64,000 bases of DNA, taken from positions 1-64,000 of the forward strand of contig NZ_BAABDD010000023.1 of NCBI RefSeq assembly GCF_039539445.1, in the 5' to 3' direction. Shown here in pieces: positions 57,081 to 64,000 of this stretch (the stretch's first letter is position 1; each line of letters begins with the position of its first letter). The notes below the pieces were generated by a model that saw only the letters and a list, made by a program, of their open reading frames with translations, was not told the DNA's origin and searched no databases. Made by a program: the position numbers and the translations under genes. This DNA is from Salinactinospora qingdaonensis. Its GTDB lineage: Bacteria > Actinomycetota > Actinomycetes > Streptosporangiales > Streptosporangiaceae.

Positions 57081-57419
57081 TTACTTCGCAAGCGCCTCGT
57101 CGAGCGCCACCAGGTGGCCGGTCCCGCTCAGCGACGCCAGGTCGATGTCGGCCACGCAGCGAACCTTCACGTAGTTCAGCGTCAGCGTCCCCTCGAGATG
57201 CACGCTCCCGCTGGCATTGGTGAAGTCCGCTTTGCCCAGGTCGGTGGCGGTCTCGTCGACGCGCACGCCCAGGTCGGTTCCTCCCTGCGAATCAGGGAAT
57301 TTGATGAAGACATAGCCCAGCTCGGAGATGCGCCGCCGCAGCTCCTCCGCCGAGGGCGACGGGCCGCCGACAACGACGTTGTGCCCCTCAACGCAGAGAC
57401 GTTCGACGAGTTCGTCCAT
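57081..57419 (-). CDS. hypothetical protein, 112 residues
   Basis: The ATG at 57419 follows an AGAGGAGC site. The product has a helical first half (PSAEELRRRISELGYVFIKF) and a strand-rich second half (KADFTNASGSVHLEGTLTLN, YVKVRCVADIDLASLSGTGH). No signal peptide, membrane segment or known motif is seen. It lies downstream of mbtH on the same strand, separated by the repeat element, so a link with the biosynthetic cluster is uncertain. Confidence 0.6.
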   Translation of the reverse strand: MDELVERLCVEGHNVVVGGPSPSAEELRRRISELGYVFIKFPDSQGGTDLGVRVDETATDLGKADFTNASGSVHLEGTLTLNYVKVRCVADIDLASLSGTGHLVALDEALAK

Positions 57420-57508
57420 GAATAGCTCCTCTAGAACTGCTACACGCTTTTTGCCGAGTGATCGTTTGCGATGTCTCACTCGACAGATCCGGTGACTCGC
57501 CGACGGCA

Positions 57509-57657
57509 TGGGTTCTGTTTTTCGGACGGCTGGGGGCCGTGGGGGTGTTCTTCGTTCGCTCGTGCCTCGATCGCTGCGCGATCTCGGCAGTCTGCGGGGG
57601 CGCTCACCCTCTTTTACCCACCGCCCGTCCTCGCCGCCCTTTTCAAAAACAGAACCT
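57509..57657 (+). repeat. dispersed repeat, copy R2, MITE-like with terminal inverted repeats
   Basis: This 149-base element starts TGGGTTCTGTTTTTC and ends CAAAAACAGAACCT. The ends form a 12-bp perfect inverted repeat (GGTTCTGTTTTT). The first 83 bases match R1. The right end overlaps the mbtH stop codon (57656-57658), so it may act as that gene's terminator. Confidence 0.75.
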
Positions 57658-57856
57658 AGCTCGCCGACTCCTCCATCTGCTTGCGTAGGCTTCGCGGGCG
57701 CATGTCGGTCCAGGTTTCCTGCACGTAGGCGAGGCACTCGTCCTTTGAGCCGCTCACCCCCGTGTCCTGCCAACCCGCGGGAATGTCGAGGTAGGACGGC
57801 CACAGGGAGTACTGTTCCTCGTCGTTGACGAGGACCTTCATCTGGCTGTCGTCCAT
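57656..57856 (-). CDS. mbtH: MbtH-like NRPS accessory protein
   Basis: The 66-residue protein has the MbtH pattern: FLVNDEEQYSLWP-like start (here VLVNDEEQYSLWPSYLDIPA), then GWQDTGVSGSKDECLAYVQE and TWTDMRPRSLRKQM. MbtH proteins bind and activate adenylation domains of nonribosomal peptide synthetases. No NRPS is in the window, so the partner must lie beyond 64000 or elsewhere. It ends the minus-strand run of LeuA-D-like genes, which makes it the strongest sign of a peptide cluster. Confidence 0.95.
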   Translation of the reverse strand: MDDSQMKVLVNDEEQYSLWPSYLDIPAGWQDTGVSGSKDECLAYVQETWTDMRPRSLRKQMEESAS

Positions 57857-57946
57857 TGTTGATCTCCAACCTTTGTCGTCAGGGGGTCCCGCTGTTTCTC
57901 GCAGCGCTACTTTTAAGAAAAGAGGGGATGGGTGTTCCGCGATCTT

Positions 57947-58558
57947 CTAGGGAAAGAGCCACGGCGCTTCTTGCCTACGGGCCTTCTCGTAGGCAAGTAT
58001 TTCGTCCTTGTGGGAGAGGGACCACCCGATATTGTCCAGCCCCTCCATAGCGGCATTCTTGTTGAAGGGGTCGATTTCGAAGTGGAACGTGTGTCCCTCC
58101 GCAGTCGTTACAGACTGAGAGGGGAGATCGACGTGCAACGTGGACGCGCCTGGCCGGAGAGAGTTGAGGAGCGTCGCGACCTGTGAGGAGGCCAGTGTGA
58201 TCGGGAGGATGTTGCTGTTGAAGCAGTTGTTGTAGAAGATGTCTGCAAAGCTCGGGGCGATGATGCACACGAACCCGTATTCGCGCAACGCCCACGGAGC
58301 ATGCTCCCGTGAAGAGCCACAGCCGAAGTTCTCGTCCGCCACGAGAATGCTCGCGTCCTCGTAGCCGGGCTCGTTCAGCACGAAATCCGGATTGGGCGTG
58401 TGACCGTCTTCGAGGTACCGCCAGTTGGCGAACAGGAATTTACCGAAGCCGGTGCGGCGGATCGACTTGAGAAAACGCGCGGGGATGATGTCATCTGTGT
58501 TCACATTGGTCCGTGCCAGCGGCACGGCAACACCATCATGGGTGATGAACTTCTCCAT
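57947..58558 (-). CDS. leuD: LeuD-like small subunit of a (homo)aconitase/isopropylmalate isomerase-type enzyme
   Basis: The 203-residue protein has the swivel domain of the aconitase family: VPLARTNVNTDDIIPARFLK, ILVADENFGCGSSREHAPWA and FADIFYNNCFNSNILPI. It pairs with the LeuC-like protein upstream (13 bases between genes) to isomerise a 2-alkylmalate. I begin at ATG 58558, preceded by AAAGGACC. Because of the cluster context it probably serves chain extension of a 2-oxo acid, not leucine synthesis. Confidence 0.9.
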   Translation of the reverse strand: MEKFITHDGVAVPLARTNVNTDDIIPARFLKSIRRTGFGKFLFANWRYLEDGHTPNPDFVLNEPGYEDASILVADENFGCGSSREHAPWALREYGFVCIIAPSFADIFYNNCFNSNILPITLASSQVATLLNSLRPGASTLHVDLPSQSVTTAEGHTFHFEIDPFNKNAAMEGLDNIGWSLSHKDEILAYEKARRQEAPWLFP

Positions 58559-58571
58559 GGAGGTCCTTTCT

Positions 58572-59978
58572 CTACAGGGCGCGAACATCGGCGAAGCGGC
58601 CGGTTACAGCCGTCGCAGCCGCCGTCGCCGGACTGACCAGATGGGTCTGGCCGCCACGCCCCTGACGCCCCTCGAAATTGCGGTTGCTCGTCGAGGCGCA
58701 CCGTTCGCCCGCCGATAGGCGGTCCCCGTTCATGGCGATGCACATGCTGCACCCGGCCTCGCGCCACTCGAAGCCCGCCTCGCGGAATATGTCGGCCAGC
58801 CCTTCTTCTTCGGCCTGGCGGCGAACGCTCATCGAACCGGGGACGACAATGGCCCGCACGTTGGCCGCGACCCGCCTGCCGGCGACGTAGCCGGCCGCCA
58901 TGCGAAGGTCCTCCACCCGCGAGTTCGTACACGACCCGATGAAAACGGTGTCGACCTCCACGTCCTGAATGCGCTGTCCCGGTTCCAGGCCCATATACTC
59001 CAGCGCCTGTTCGATTCCCGCCCGGGCCACCGGGTCGCTCTCGGCAGCGGGGTCCGGGATCGTTCCTGTGACATCGACGACCATGCCGGGGTTGGTCCCC
59101 CACGTGACCTGCGGGGCCAGGTCATCGACAGCCAGGTGGTACTCCGCGTCGAAGCGGGCACCCGGGTCGGTGGCCAACGCCTTCCACTGCTCTGCCGCCT
59201 GTTCGAAGAGCTCACCTGAGGGAGCGAAGCGTCGCCCGCGCACGTACTCGATCGTGACGTCGTCGGGGGCTACCATGCCCGCCCTCGCCCCCGCCTCGAT
59301 CGCCATGTTGCACAGCGTCATGCGTCCCTCGATCGTCAACGAGCGAACGGCGGAGCCGCTGAACTCGATGACGTGGTGCGTACCGACGTTGGTACCGAGC
59401 TTGCCGATCACGGCAAGAGCGATGTCCTTCGCAGTCACACCGGGTCTGAGCACCCCGTCGATGTGGATGTTCATCGTTTTGGGCTTGCGCTGTAGCAGGC
59501 ACTGGGTGGCCAGCACGTGTTCCACTTCGCTGGTTCCGATACCTACCGCGAAGATGCCGAGCGCCCCGTGGGTGGACGTATGGGAGTCACCGCACACGAC
59601 CGTCATACCGGGCAGGGACAGGCCCAGTTCCGGTCCCACCACGTGCACGATCCCCTGGTCTTCGTTGTTCATGTCGAGGAGCGTGACGCCGAAGTCCCGC
59701 GCGTTCTCCTCCATCGTCTCGATACACATCACGCTCGGCTCGTCCACGACGTCGACGAGCCGACGCCCCGGCGTGGTGGGAACGTTGTGGTCGATCACGG
59801 CGATGGTGGTCTCGGGGCGGTGGACCGGGAGATTGCGCTCCCTCAGGCCGGCGAAAGCCTGCGGCGAGGTCGCTTCATGGGTGAGGTGTCGATCGATGTA
59901 GAGCATCGGCACCTCACCGGGCTCGTCACGCACGATGTGTGCGTCCCAAATTTTTTCGAACATTGTTCGAGGGGGCAT
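58572..59978 (-). CDS. leuC: LeuC-like large subunit of isopropylmalate isomerase-type enzyme
   Basis: The 468-residue protein has the aconitase-family [4Fe-4S] ligands in FIGSCTNSRVEDL (near 345) and EAGCSMCIAMNGDR (near 405), and the conserved VCGDSHTSTHGALGIFAVGI and IDHNVPTTPGR blocks. Together with the LeuD-like protein it moves the hydroxyl group of a 2-substituted malate. It lies 45 bases downstream of the LeuA-like gene. Length is normal. Confidence 0.93.
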   Translation of the reverse strand: MPPRTMFEKIWDAHIVRDEPGEVPMLYIDRHLTHEATSPQAFAGLRERNLPVHRPETTIAVIDHNVPTTPGRRLVDVVDEPSVMCIETMEENARDFGVTLLDMNNEDQGIVHVVGPELGLSLPGMTVVCGDSHTSTHGALGIFAVGIGTSEVEHVLATQCLLQRKPKTMNIHIDGVLRPGVTAKDIALAVIGKLGTNVGTHHVIEFSGSAVRSLTIEGRMTLCNMAIEAGARAGMVAPDDVTIEYVRGRRFAPSGELFEQAAEQWKALATDPGARFDAEYHLAVDDLAPQVTWGTNPGMVVDVTGTIPDPAAESDPVARAGIEQALEYMGLEPGQRIQDVEVDTVFIGSCTNSRVEDLRMAAGYVAGRRVAANVRAIVVPGSMSVRRQAEEEGLADIFREAGFEWREAGCSMCIAMNGDRLSAGERCASTSNRNFEGRQGRGGQTHLVSPATAAATAVTGRFADVRAL

Positions 59979-60023
59979 CGTAGGGTTCCTCCAAGCATGC
60001 CTGTCGCAACGTCTAAGGGGGTC

Positions 60024-61415
60024 TTAGGCCCCATGCGGCGCCGAAGCCTCCGCGTAGCTCGCTTCCAGCTCCTCGGCGGTCAGTTCGCGGCCCAGCTCGT
60101 TGGCCCGAGCGAGGGCGTTCTCGATGGCCTCCGAAGAGAGCTTTTGGGGGTCGCCCCCGCTGCTCATGTAGGCGAGCTTCACCGTGCTCTGGCCGCTCCA
60201 CGGGCTGACGCCCACAGACGTGGTGCCGCCGACGGTCTCCGGGTTGACGGCCGAGTACACGGTGCTGGCCATCTCCCGCAGCTTGTCCTCCAGAACGAAG
60301 TCCTTCGCGCCCCGGGCTTTGTCGGCCAGACCGTGGGCCTTGAGGATGGCGTCGGTGTGAATGCCCGAGGAGGTGTGGCTGTAGCGCTGCCCGAGTACTC
60401 CGTGTTCCGGCGCCGGGACGTCGACCATGTCCCCGTAGAACGAGATCAGCGGGAGGAGTTCTCGCATCTCCCAACGAGGGGGAAGACCGGCCTCTGCTTC
60501 GATGGCGGCCAGATTCAGCACAATCTCTTCCAGGGAGGCGTTACCGGAGCGCTCGCCGACGCCGCGCGAGACGACGTGGATACGGTCGATCCCGGCCGCG
60601 GTCGCCATCATCGCGTTGCCCAACGCGTTGCCCATGTCGCGGTGCCCGTGCCACTCCAACTTCACGTCGGGCATGCCCAGAGCTTCGAGCTCCTGCCGGA
60701 CGAAGCGTACGAGGCGGTAGGTGCCCAGCGGCCGGATGGTGCCGATCGTGTCGGCCATGGCGACGCTGTGGGCGCCCGCCTCAACCTGGGTGCGCACGAT
60801 CGCGCGTACGTCCTCGGGGGAGGTCTGGCTGGTGTGCTCGGTCCCCGCGATGACGGGGATGCCCACGTCCACGGTTTTCCTGATGAACGTGTCCAGCTTG
60901 TCCTGGATGAAGCTCAGGTCCCAGCCTTGGACGAGCCGCCGAGACGGAGCGGTGCCCATGAACACGAGGGATACGAGTCCCGGATGAATCTCCTTGCACT
61001 CGATGGTCCACTTCAGCGATTCCTCCGTGCACATGGAGAGCACGGAGGGAACGATGGAGGGAACCTCGTCTCGCATCCGCGCGAGGAGCTCCTTCATCTT
61101 CGCGTTGAGCGTGCCAGCCTCACCGGGGTAGATCCCGACACAGGCGTAGGTGATCCCGAAGTCGCTGAGCAGGGACAGGTATTGCAGCATCTTGTCGACT
61201 GACGGATAGCTGGCGGTGCCCTGGAGCCCGTCCCGCAGGCACTCCGAGACAAGCTCGGTACCGGCGGCCTGCGAAGCGAGCGGCTCACCGGGGATATTTT
61301 GCGGGAGCGGCGCGAGTGGACTCTCTTCGTTGTTCCAATTGAAGTTCGTTGGCACATCGAAGGAGTTCATGTCCGTCCTCGCGGCGTCTGCGGAGTTGGC
61401 TTTTTCTTTCTGCAT
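60024..61415 (-). CDS. LeuA/HMGL-like 2-alkylmalate synthase
   Basis: The 463-residue protein has an HMGL-like TIM barrel: ECLRDGLQGTASYPSVDKML (residues about 57-76) with the catalytic Arg-Asp, VAMADTIGTIRPLGTYRL, VKLEWHGHRDMGNALGNAMM with the metal His, and the C-terminal linker SSGIHTDAILKAH. RDGLQG replaces the RDGEQS of leucine-pathway LeuA, and the C-terminal leucine-binding domain is absent. It should condense acetyl-CoA with a 2-oxo acid, the first step of a one-carbon chain extension, as in homophenylalanine/homotyrosine pathways (HphA, HtyA). AAAAGGAGAGG precedes the ATG. Confidence 0.85.
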   Translation of the reverse strand: MQKEKANSADAARTDMNSFDVPTNFNWNNEESPLAPLPQNIPGEPLASQAAGTELVSECLRDGLQGTASYPSVDKMLQYLSLLSDFGITYACVGIYPGEAGTLNAKMKELLARMRDEVPSIVPSVLSMCTEESLKWTIECKEIHPGLVSLVFMGTAPSRRLVQGWDLSFIQDKLDTFIRKTVDVGIPVIAGTEHTSQTSPEDVRAIVRTQVEAGAHSVAMADTIGTIRPLGTYRLVRFVRQELEALGMPDVKLEWHGHRDMGNALGNAMMATAAGIDRIHVVSRGVGERSGNASLEEIVLNLAAIEAEAGLPPRWEMRELLPLISFYGDMVDVPAPEHGVLGQRYSHTSSGIHTDAILKAHGLADKARGAKDFVLEDKLREMASTVYSAVNPETVGGTTSVGVSPWSGQSTVKLAYMSSGGDPQKLSSEAIENALARANELGRELTAEELEASYAEASAPHGA

Positions 61416-61462
61416 AACCTCTCCTTTTCAGGAAAACAATCCCCCCACAGCACGGCCGGCCG

Positions 61463-62908
61463 TCAATCCGTCGCGACGGGCAAGATGCCGACCGAGAAGC
61501 GGATGTAATCATCGGAGTAACCAAAGGTGGAACCTGGTATTCCGGCAAGCCCGGTTTTCTCAAAGACGGAGAAAGAGTCTTCGCCTTCCCGGAGCTTGCT
61601 CCAGTTGTAAATAGTCACGTCGTCGTCGAGGTAGATTTGCTCAAAGAGACGGTGTTCTTTATCAAGCTTCTCCAGTTGCTCTCGCAGCCGGGAGCGGCGC
61701 AGCCGGTAGAGTTTGCGGATCTTTTCGATCAGTTGAGGGTTTTCCCGGAAAAGAGCGTGATAAGCCATGAAGCGTAGCTGCCACTCCCCGGGAAGGGAGG
61801 CCACACTGTTGGTCCAGCTCGACCCCATTTTTCCGGCCAGTTCGGTGTCGCCGAAAACAATCCAGCCGAACCTTTCCCCCGTCAACGTGTGCGTCTTCGA
61901 CCAACTGCTCACGTAGATCATCTGGTCGGCTATATCGGCTGCGGAGGTGAGGCTTTGCATGCGCGCCTGATCGTCGGCGGGCGGACCCGTTCCGACATAG
62001 GCCAGGTCTGCGAGGATGTAGATCCGTCGCCCTTGTTGCGCGAAACGCCGTATGACGTCCTGGAGGGACGAGAGTTCGTCGGGGGAGTAGGCGAACGTCG
62101 TCGGGTTGTTCGTCACCGCCAGGTAGACGATGTTGATGTCCGGGTTCTCTTCAAGAGTCTGCGAGAGCAGCGGGCCGGTCAGCTTGAAGTCGTCTTCTGC
62201 TCGGGTGTTAACCGAGTGCAGTCGGTATCCGTGGGAGGTGGCCTGTAGCTCCGGCATGTTGAATCCGGGGGCGGCGAAAAGGACCGCGCCCGGCGGCTGA
62301 GACTGGAGTCTGGACAGGCGGGCAAAGCCTCGGAGGACCTTGTCGATACAGTCCGTCGCTCCCAGCCCGACGGCCACATGCTGTGCGGAAGCCGTCAATC
62401 CCCAGTGCTGCATGTCGTCGGCCAGCCAGCCCCGCAGAACTGGATTGCCGACACCGTGAATGTCGTAGACACGCAGGTCGTGGCCTTTAGAGAGGAGGTG
62501 TCGCTCCGCTTCCAGCATCTGCTCCCGCAGCCACCGGTACCCCTCTCCCGAGGCGGTGTAGCCGTTCAGATCCTCTCCCGGCAGTGCGATGCCGAGTTCG
62601 TCTCCCAAGAGTCGAAAATCCTCGGGGCCGCCTGCCTCGCCCTCGCATTCGTTGATGAGGCGCACATTGACGTCACCGATCGTCCGGTTCACGATCTCGT
62701 GCCGAATAGCCGCTTGATCGAAGTTACGTTCCACGCATTCTCGTTCCAGATCTTGAACGATTCGCGCCATGACCCGGATGGGCGGCTCTGCGCTTTCTCC
62801 CAGGCGGGCTCTATGGCGCTGCAGTATTTCCTTGCGGGCTTGCCGGACGAGCATGCGCTGCTCTTCAAGTCCGGCCGCAGCCTCTGAGGAGAAATTCTGC
62901 AGCATCAT
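61463..62908 (-). CDS. PLP-dependent aminotransferase, class I/II
   Basis: The 481-residue protein has a fold-type I aminotransferase core: HVAVGLGATDCIDKVLRGFA near 180, VLFAAPGFNMPELQA, YLAVTNNPTTFAYSP, IYILADLAYVGTG and the PLP Lys in YVSSWSKTHTLTGERFGW. The N-terminal 100 residues are an extra helical region. GGAGG lies ten bases before the ATG at 62908. It probably converts the chain-extended 2-oxo acid to the amino acid, replacing the usual branched-chain enzyme. Confidence 0.88.
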   Translation of the reverse strand: MMLQNFSSEAAAGLEEQRMLVRQARKEILQRHRARLGESAEPPIRVMARIVQDLERECVERNFDQAAIRHEIVNRTIGDVNVRLINECEGEAGGPEDFRLLGDELGIALPGEDLNGYTASGEGYRWLREQMLEAERHLLSKGHDLRVYDIHGVGNPVLRGWLADDMQHWGLTASAQHVAVGLGATDCIDKVLRGFARLSRLQSQPPGAVLFAAPGFNMPELQATSHGYRLHSVNTRAEDDFKLTGPLLSQTLEENPDINIVYLAVTNNPTTFAYSPDELSSLQDVIRRFAQQGRRIYILADLAYVGTGPPADDQARMQSLTSAADIADQMIYVSSWSKTHTLTGERFGWIVFGDTELAGKMGSSWTNSVASLPGEWQLRFMAYHALFRENPQLIEKIRKLYRLRRSRLREQLEKLDKEHRLFEQIYLDDDVTIYNWSKLREGEDSFSVFEKTGLAGIPGSTFGYSDDYIRFSVGILPVATD

Positions 62909-63017
62909 TATTGGGTAACCTCCAGCTACCAATTCATTTAATAGCGCACGCGTGAAACCGCGGTCGATCGTCGATTTATGGCTCCGCCCTGAACTGACAG
63001 AAGCCTGTACATCATGT

Positions 63018-64000
63018 TCAGGGCTGCATCAATGTGTCGCGGATTCGCTGCCCCATTTCCTGGGTTCCGATGACCGTGCACCCCCCTTCGTGCAGGTCCA
63101 CCGTCCGGTACCCCTGGTGGATCACGTCCTCGACGGCCTTTTCGACAGCCGAAGCCTCCCGGTGCAAACCGAGCGAATGGCGTAGCAACAGGGCGGCGGA
63201 CAGAACCGCTCCAATGGGGTTGGCGCTGTCCTGTCCGGCGATATCGGGGGCCGAGCCGTGGATGGGTTCGTACAGTCCGAAGCTCCCGCTCTCGGTGCGC
63301 CGCTGCCCGAGACTGGCGGAGGGCAGCATGCCGATGGAGCCCGTGAGCATCGAGGCCTCATCGGTGAGGATGTCGCCGAACAGGTTCTCGGTGACGATGA
63401 CGTCGAAGTCGGCCGGGTTCCTGATCAGCCCCATGGCGCAGGCATCGACGAGCATGTGTTCGTAGGTCACCGTGGGATAGTCACGTGCCACGCGCGCCAC
63501 GACCTCTCGCCACAAGACCGAGGAGCTGAGCACGTTGGCCTTGTCCACCGAGGTGAGCTTGCCTCCGCGATCGGCGGCGATCTCGAATGCGGTCCGCACG
63601 ACACGTTCGATCTCGTGTGAGGTGTACAAGAGGGTGTCGATAGCCTCCGCCTCGTCACCCGTGCGACGGATCTCGCTGGGTTTGCCGGGCACCGACTCCA
63701 AATGCCCGTAATAGAGCCCGGCCGACAGCTCCCGCACGAAGATCAGGTCCGTGCCTTTGAGGTATTCGGGCTTCAGTGGAGAGGCGTCGTACCTGGATTC
63801 GACGGGGCGGACCGGCCGGAGATTGGCGAAGAAGCCAAACTCCTTGCGCAGCCGAAACAGCGCCTGCTCTGGCCGGGGGCCACCGCTGTGGTTCTTTCCG
63901 GCGGGCAGACTGCCGATCGCCCCGAAGAGGATGGCGTCGCTGTGTGCACACGTCTCGAACGTGGTCTCCGAGATCGCCACCCCTTCAGCCGCGATGGCAG
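63018..64000 (-). CDS. leuB: LeuB-like beta-decarboxylating dehydrogenase (5' end outside window)
   Basis: The frame runs off the window at 64000, so about 40-50 N-terminal residues are missing. The visible 327 residues have LeuB marks: LFGAIGSLPAGKNHSGGPRP, RKEFGFFANLRPVRP, RELSAGLYYGH with the catalytic Tyr, LTSVDKANVLSSSVLWREVV with the catalytic Lys, and FGDILTDEASMLTGSIGMLP with the metal Asp residues, and YEPIHGSAPDIAGQDSANPI. It oxidises and decarboxylates the 3-alkylmalate, finishing one extension cycle. Confidence 0.93.
   Translation of the reverse strand, partial: AIAAEGVAISETTFETCAHSDAILFGAIGSLPAGKNHSGGPRPEQALFRLRKEFGFFANLRPVRPVESRYDASPLKPEYLKGTDLIFVRELSAGLYYGHLESVPGKPSEIRRTGDEAEAIDTLLYTSHEIERVVRTAFEIAADRGGKLTSVDKANVLSSSVLWREVVARVARDYPTVTYEHMLVDACAMGLIRNPADFDVIVTENLFGDILTDEASMLTGSIGMLPSASLGQRRTESGSFGLYEPIHGSAPDIAGQDSANPIGAVLSAALLLRHSLGLHREASAVEKAVEDVIHQGYRTVDLHEGGCTVIGTQEMGQRIRDTLMQP

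Noticed and set aside
57947..64000. Primary leucine biosynthesis operon
   Set aside because: The LeuA-like protein lacks the regulatory domain and the RDGEQS motif, and the genes are packed with mbtH and a non-standard aminotransferase.

Overview
The window is high-GC DNA from an actinomycete. TreS/maltokinase, MetH, DUF397/XRE pairs, conservon relics, a TRAP operon, DUF574 methyltransferase and MbtH-linked secondary metabolism point to a Nocardiopsis-like member of the Nocardiopsaceae. That taxonomic placement is inference; no rRNA or tRNA gene was seen.

Layout. 1-1.8 kb: end of treS and the overlapping maltokinase gene. 2-5.2 kb: an IS701-like transposase homologue that has lost a catalytic Asp, a LysR regulator and a Cys-rich orphan. 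5.4-13 kb: an MFS exporter, then metH under an S-adenosylhomocysteine riboswitch, flanked by two paralogous AMIN-like exported proteins. 13.2-15.5 kb: a divergent arsenic pair, an ArsR-GNAT (ArsN1-like) fusion and an ArsO-like flavoprotein, around a palindromic operator. 15.8-22.7 kb: a LacI regulator divergent from a TRAP transporter, a QuiC-type 3-dehydroshikimate dehydratase and a shikimate dehydrogenase, probably for quinate/shikimate uptake and conversion to protocatechuate. 22.8-28.8 kb: XRE/DUF397, a frameshifted ATPase, and an XRE-TPR/DUF1932/DUF6879/Nudix operon.

29-36.8 kb holds the most interesting locus. After a decayed conservon-GTPase/ABC relic, a well-placed ribosome binding site precedes an 18-base gene coding for Met-Arg-Tyr-Asp-His. 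This is the layout of the biarylitide minimal RiPP gene bytA (product MRYYH), and it is followed by a cytochrome P450. Four tightly spaced or overlapping genes follow: a PGM1-type ATP-grasp ligase fused to an Asp/Asn beta-hydroxylase-like dioxygenase, an arginine amidinotransferase, a second ATP-grasp enzyme and a methyltransferase. The inferred product is a P450-crosslinked Tyr-Asp-His core that is hydroxylated, capped with a guanidino-acid and methylated.

36.8-49.8 kb: a phosphotransferase, then a defence island made of a degenerate methylase-like gene with hsdM, hsdS and hsdR, a DUF4352 pair and a TIGR04141/DUF6119 gene. 49.8-57.7 kb is a decaying, repeat-rich zone: an AraC/RibD-like pair, an internally deleted serine hydrolase, a truncated subtilase, YnfA, a DUF574 methyltransferase, small orphans and copies of a short repeat family, one with terminal inverted repeats. 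57.7-64 kb is the end of a biosynthetic cluster that runs off the window: mbtH plus LeuD-, LeuC-, LeuA- and LeuB-like enzymes and an aminotransferase. This is a 2-oxo-acid chain-extension set, probably making a homologated amino acid for a nonribosomal peptide.
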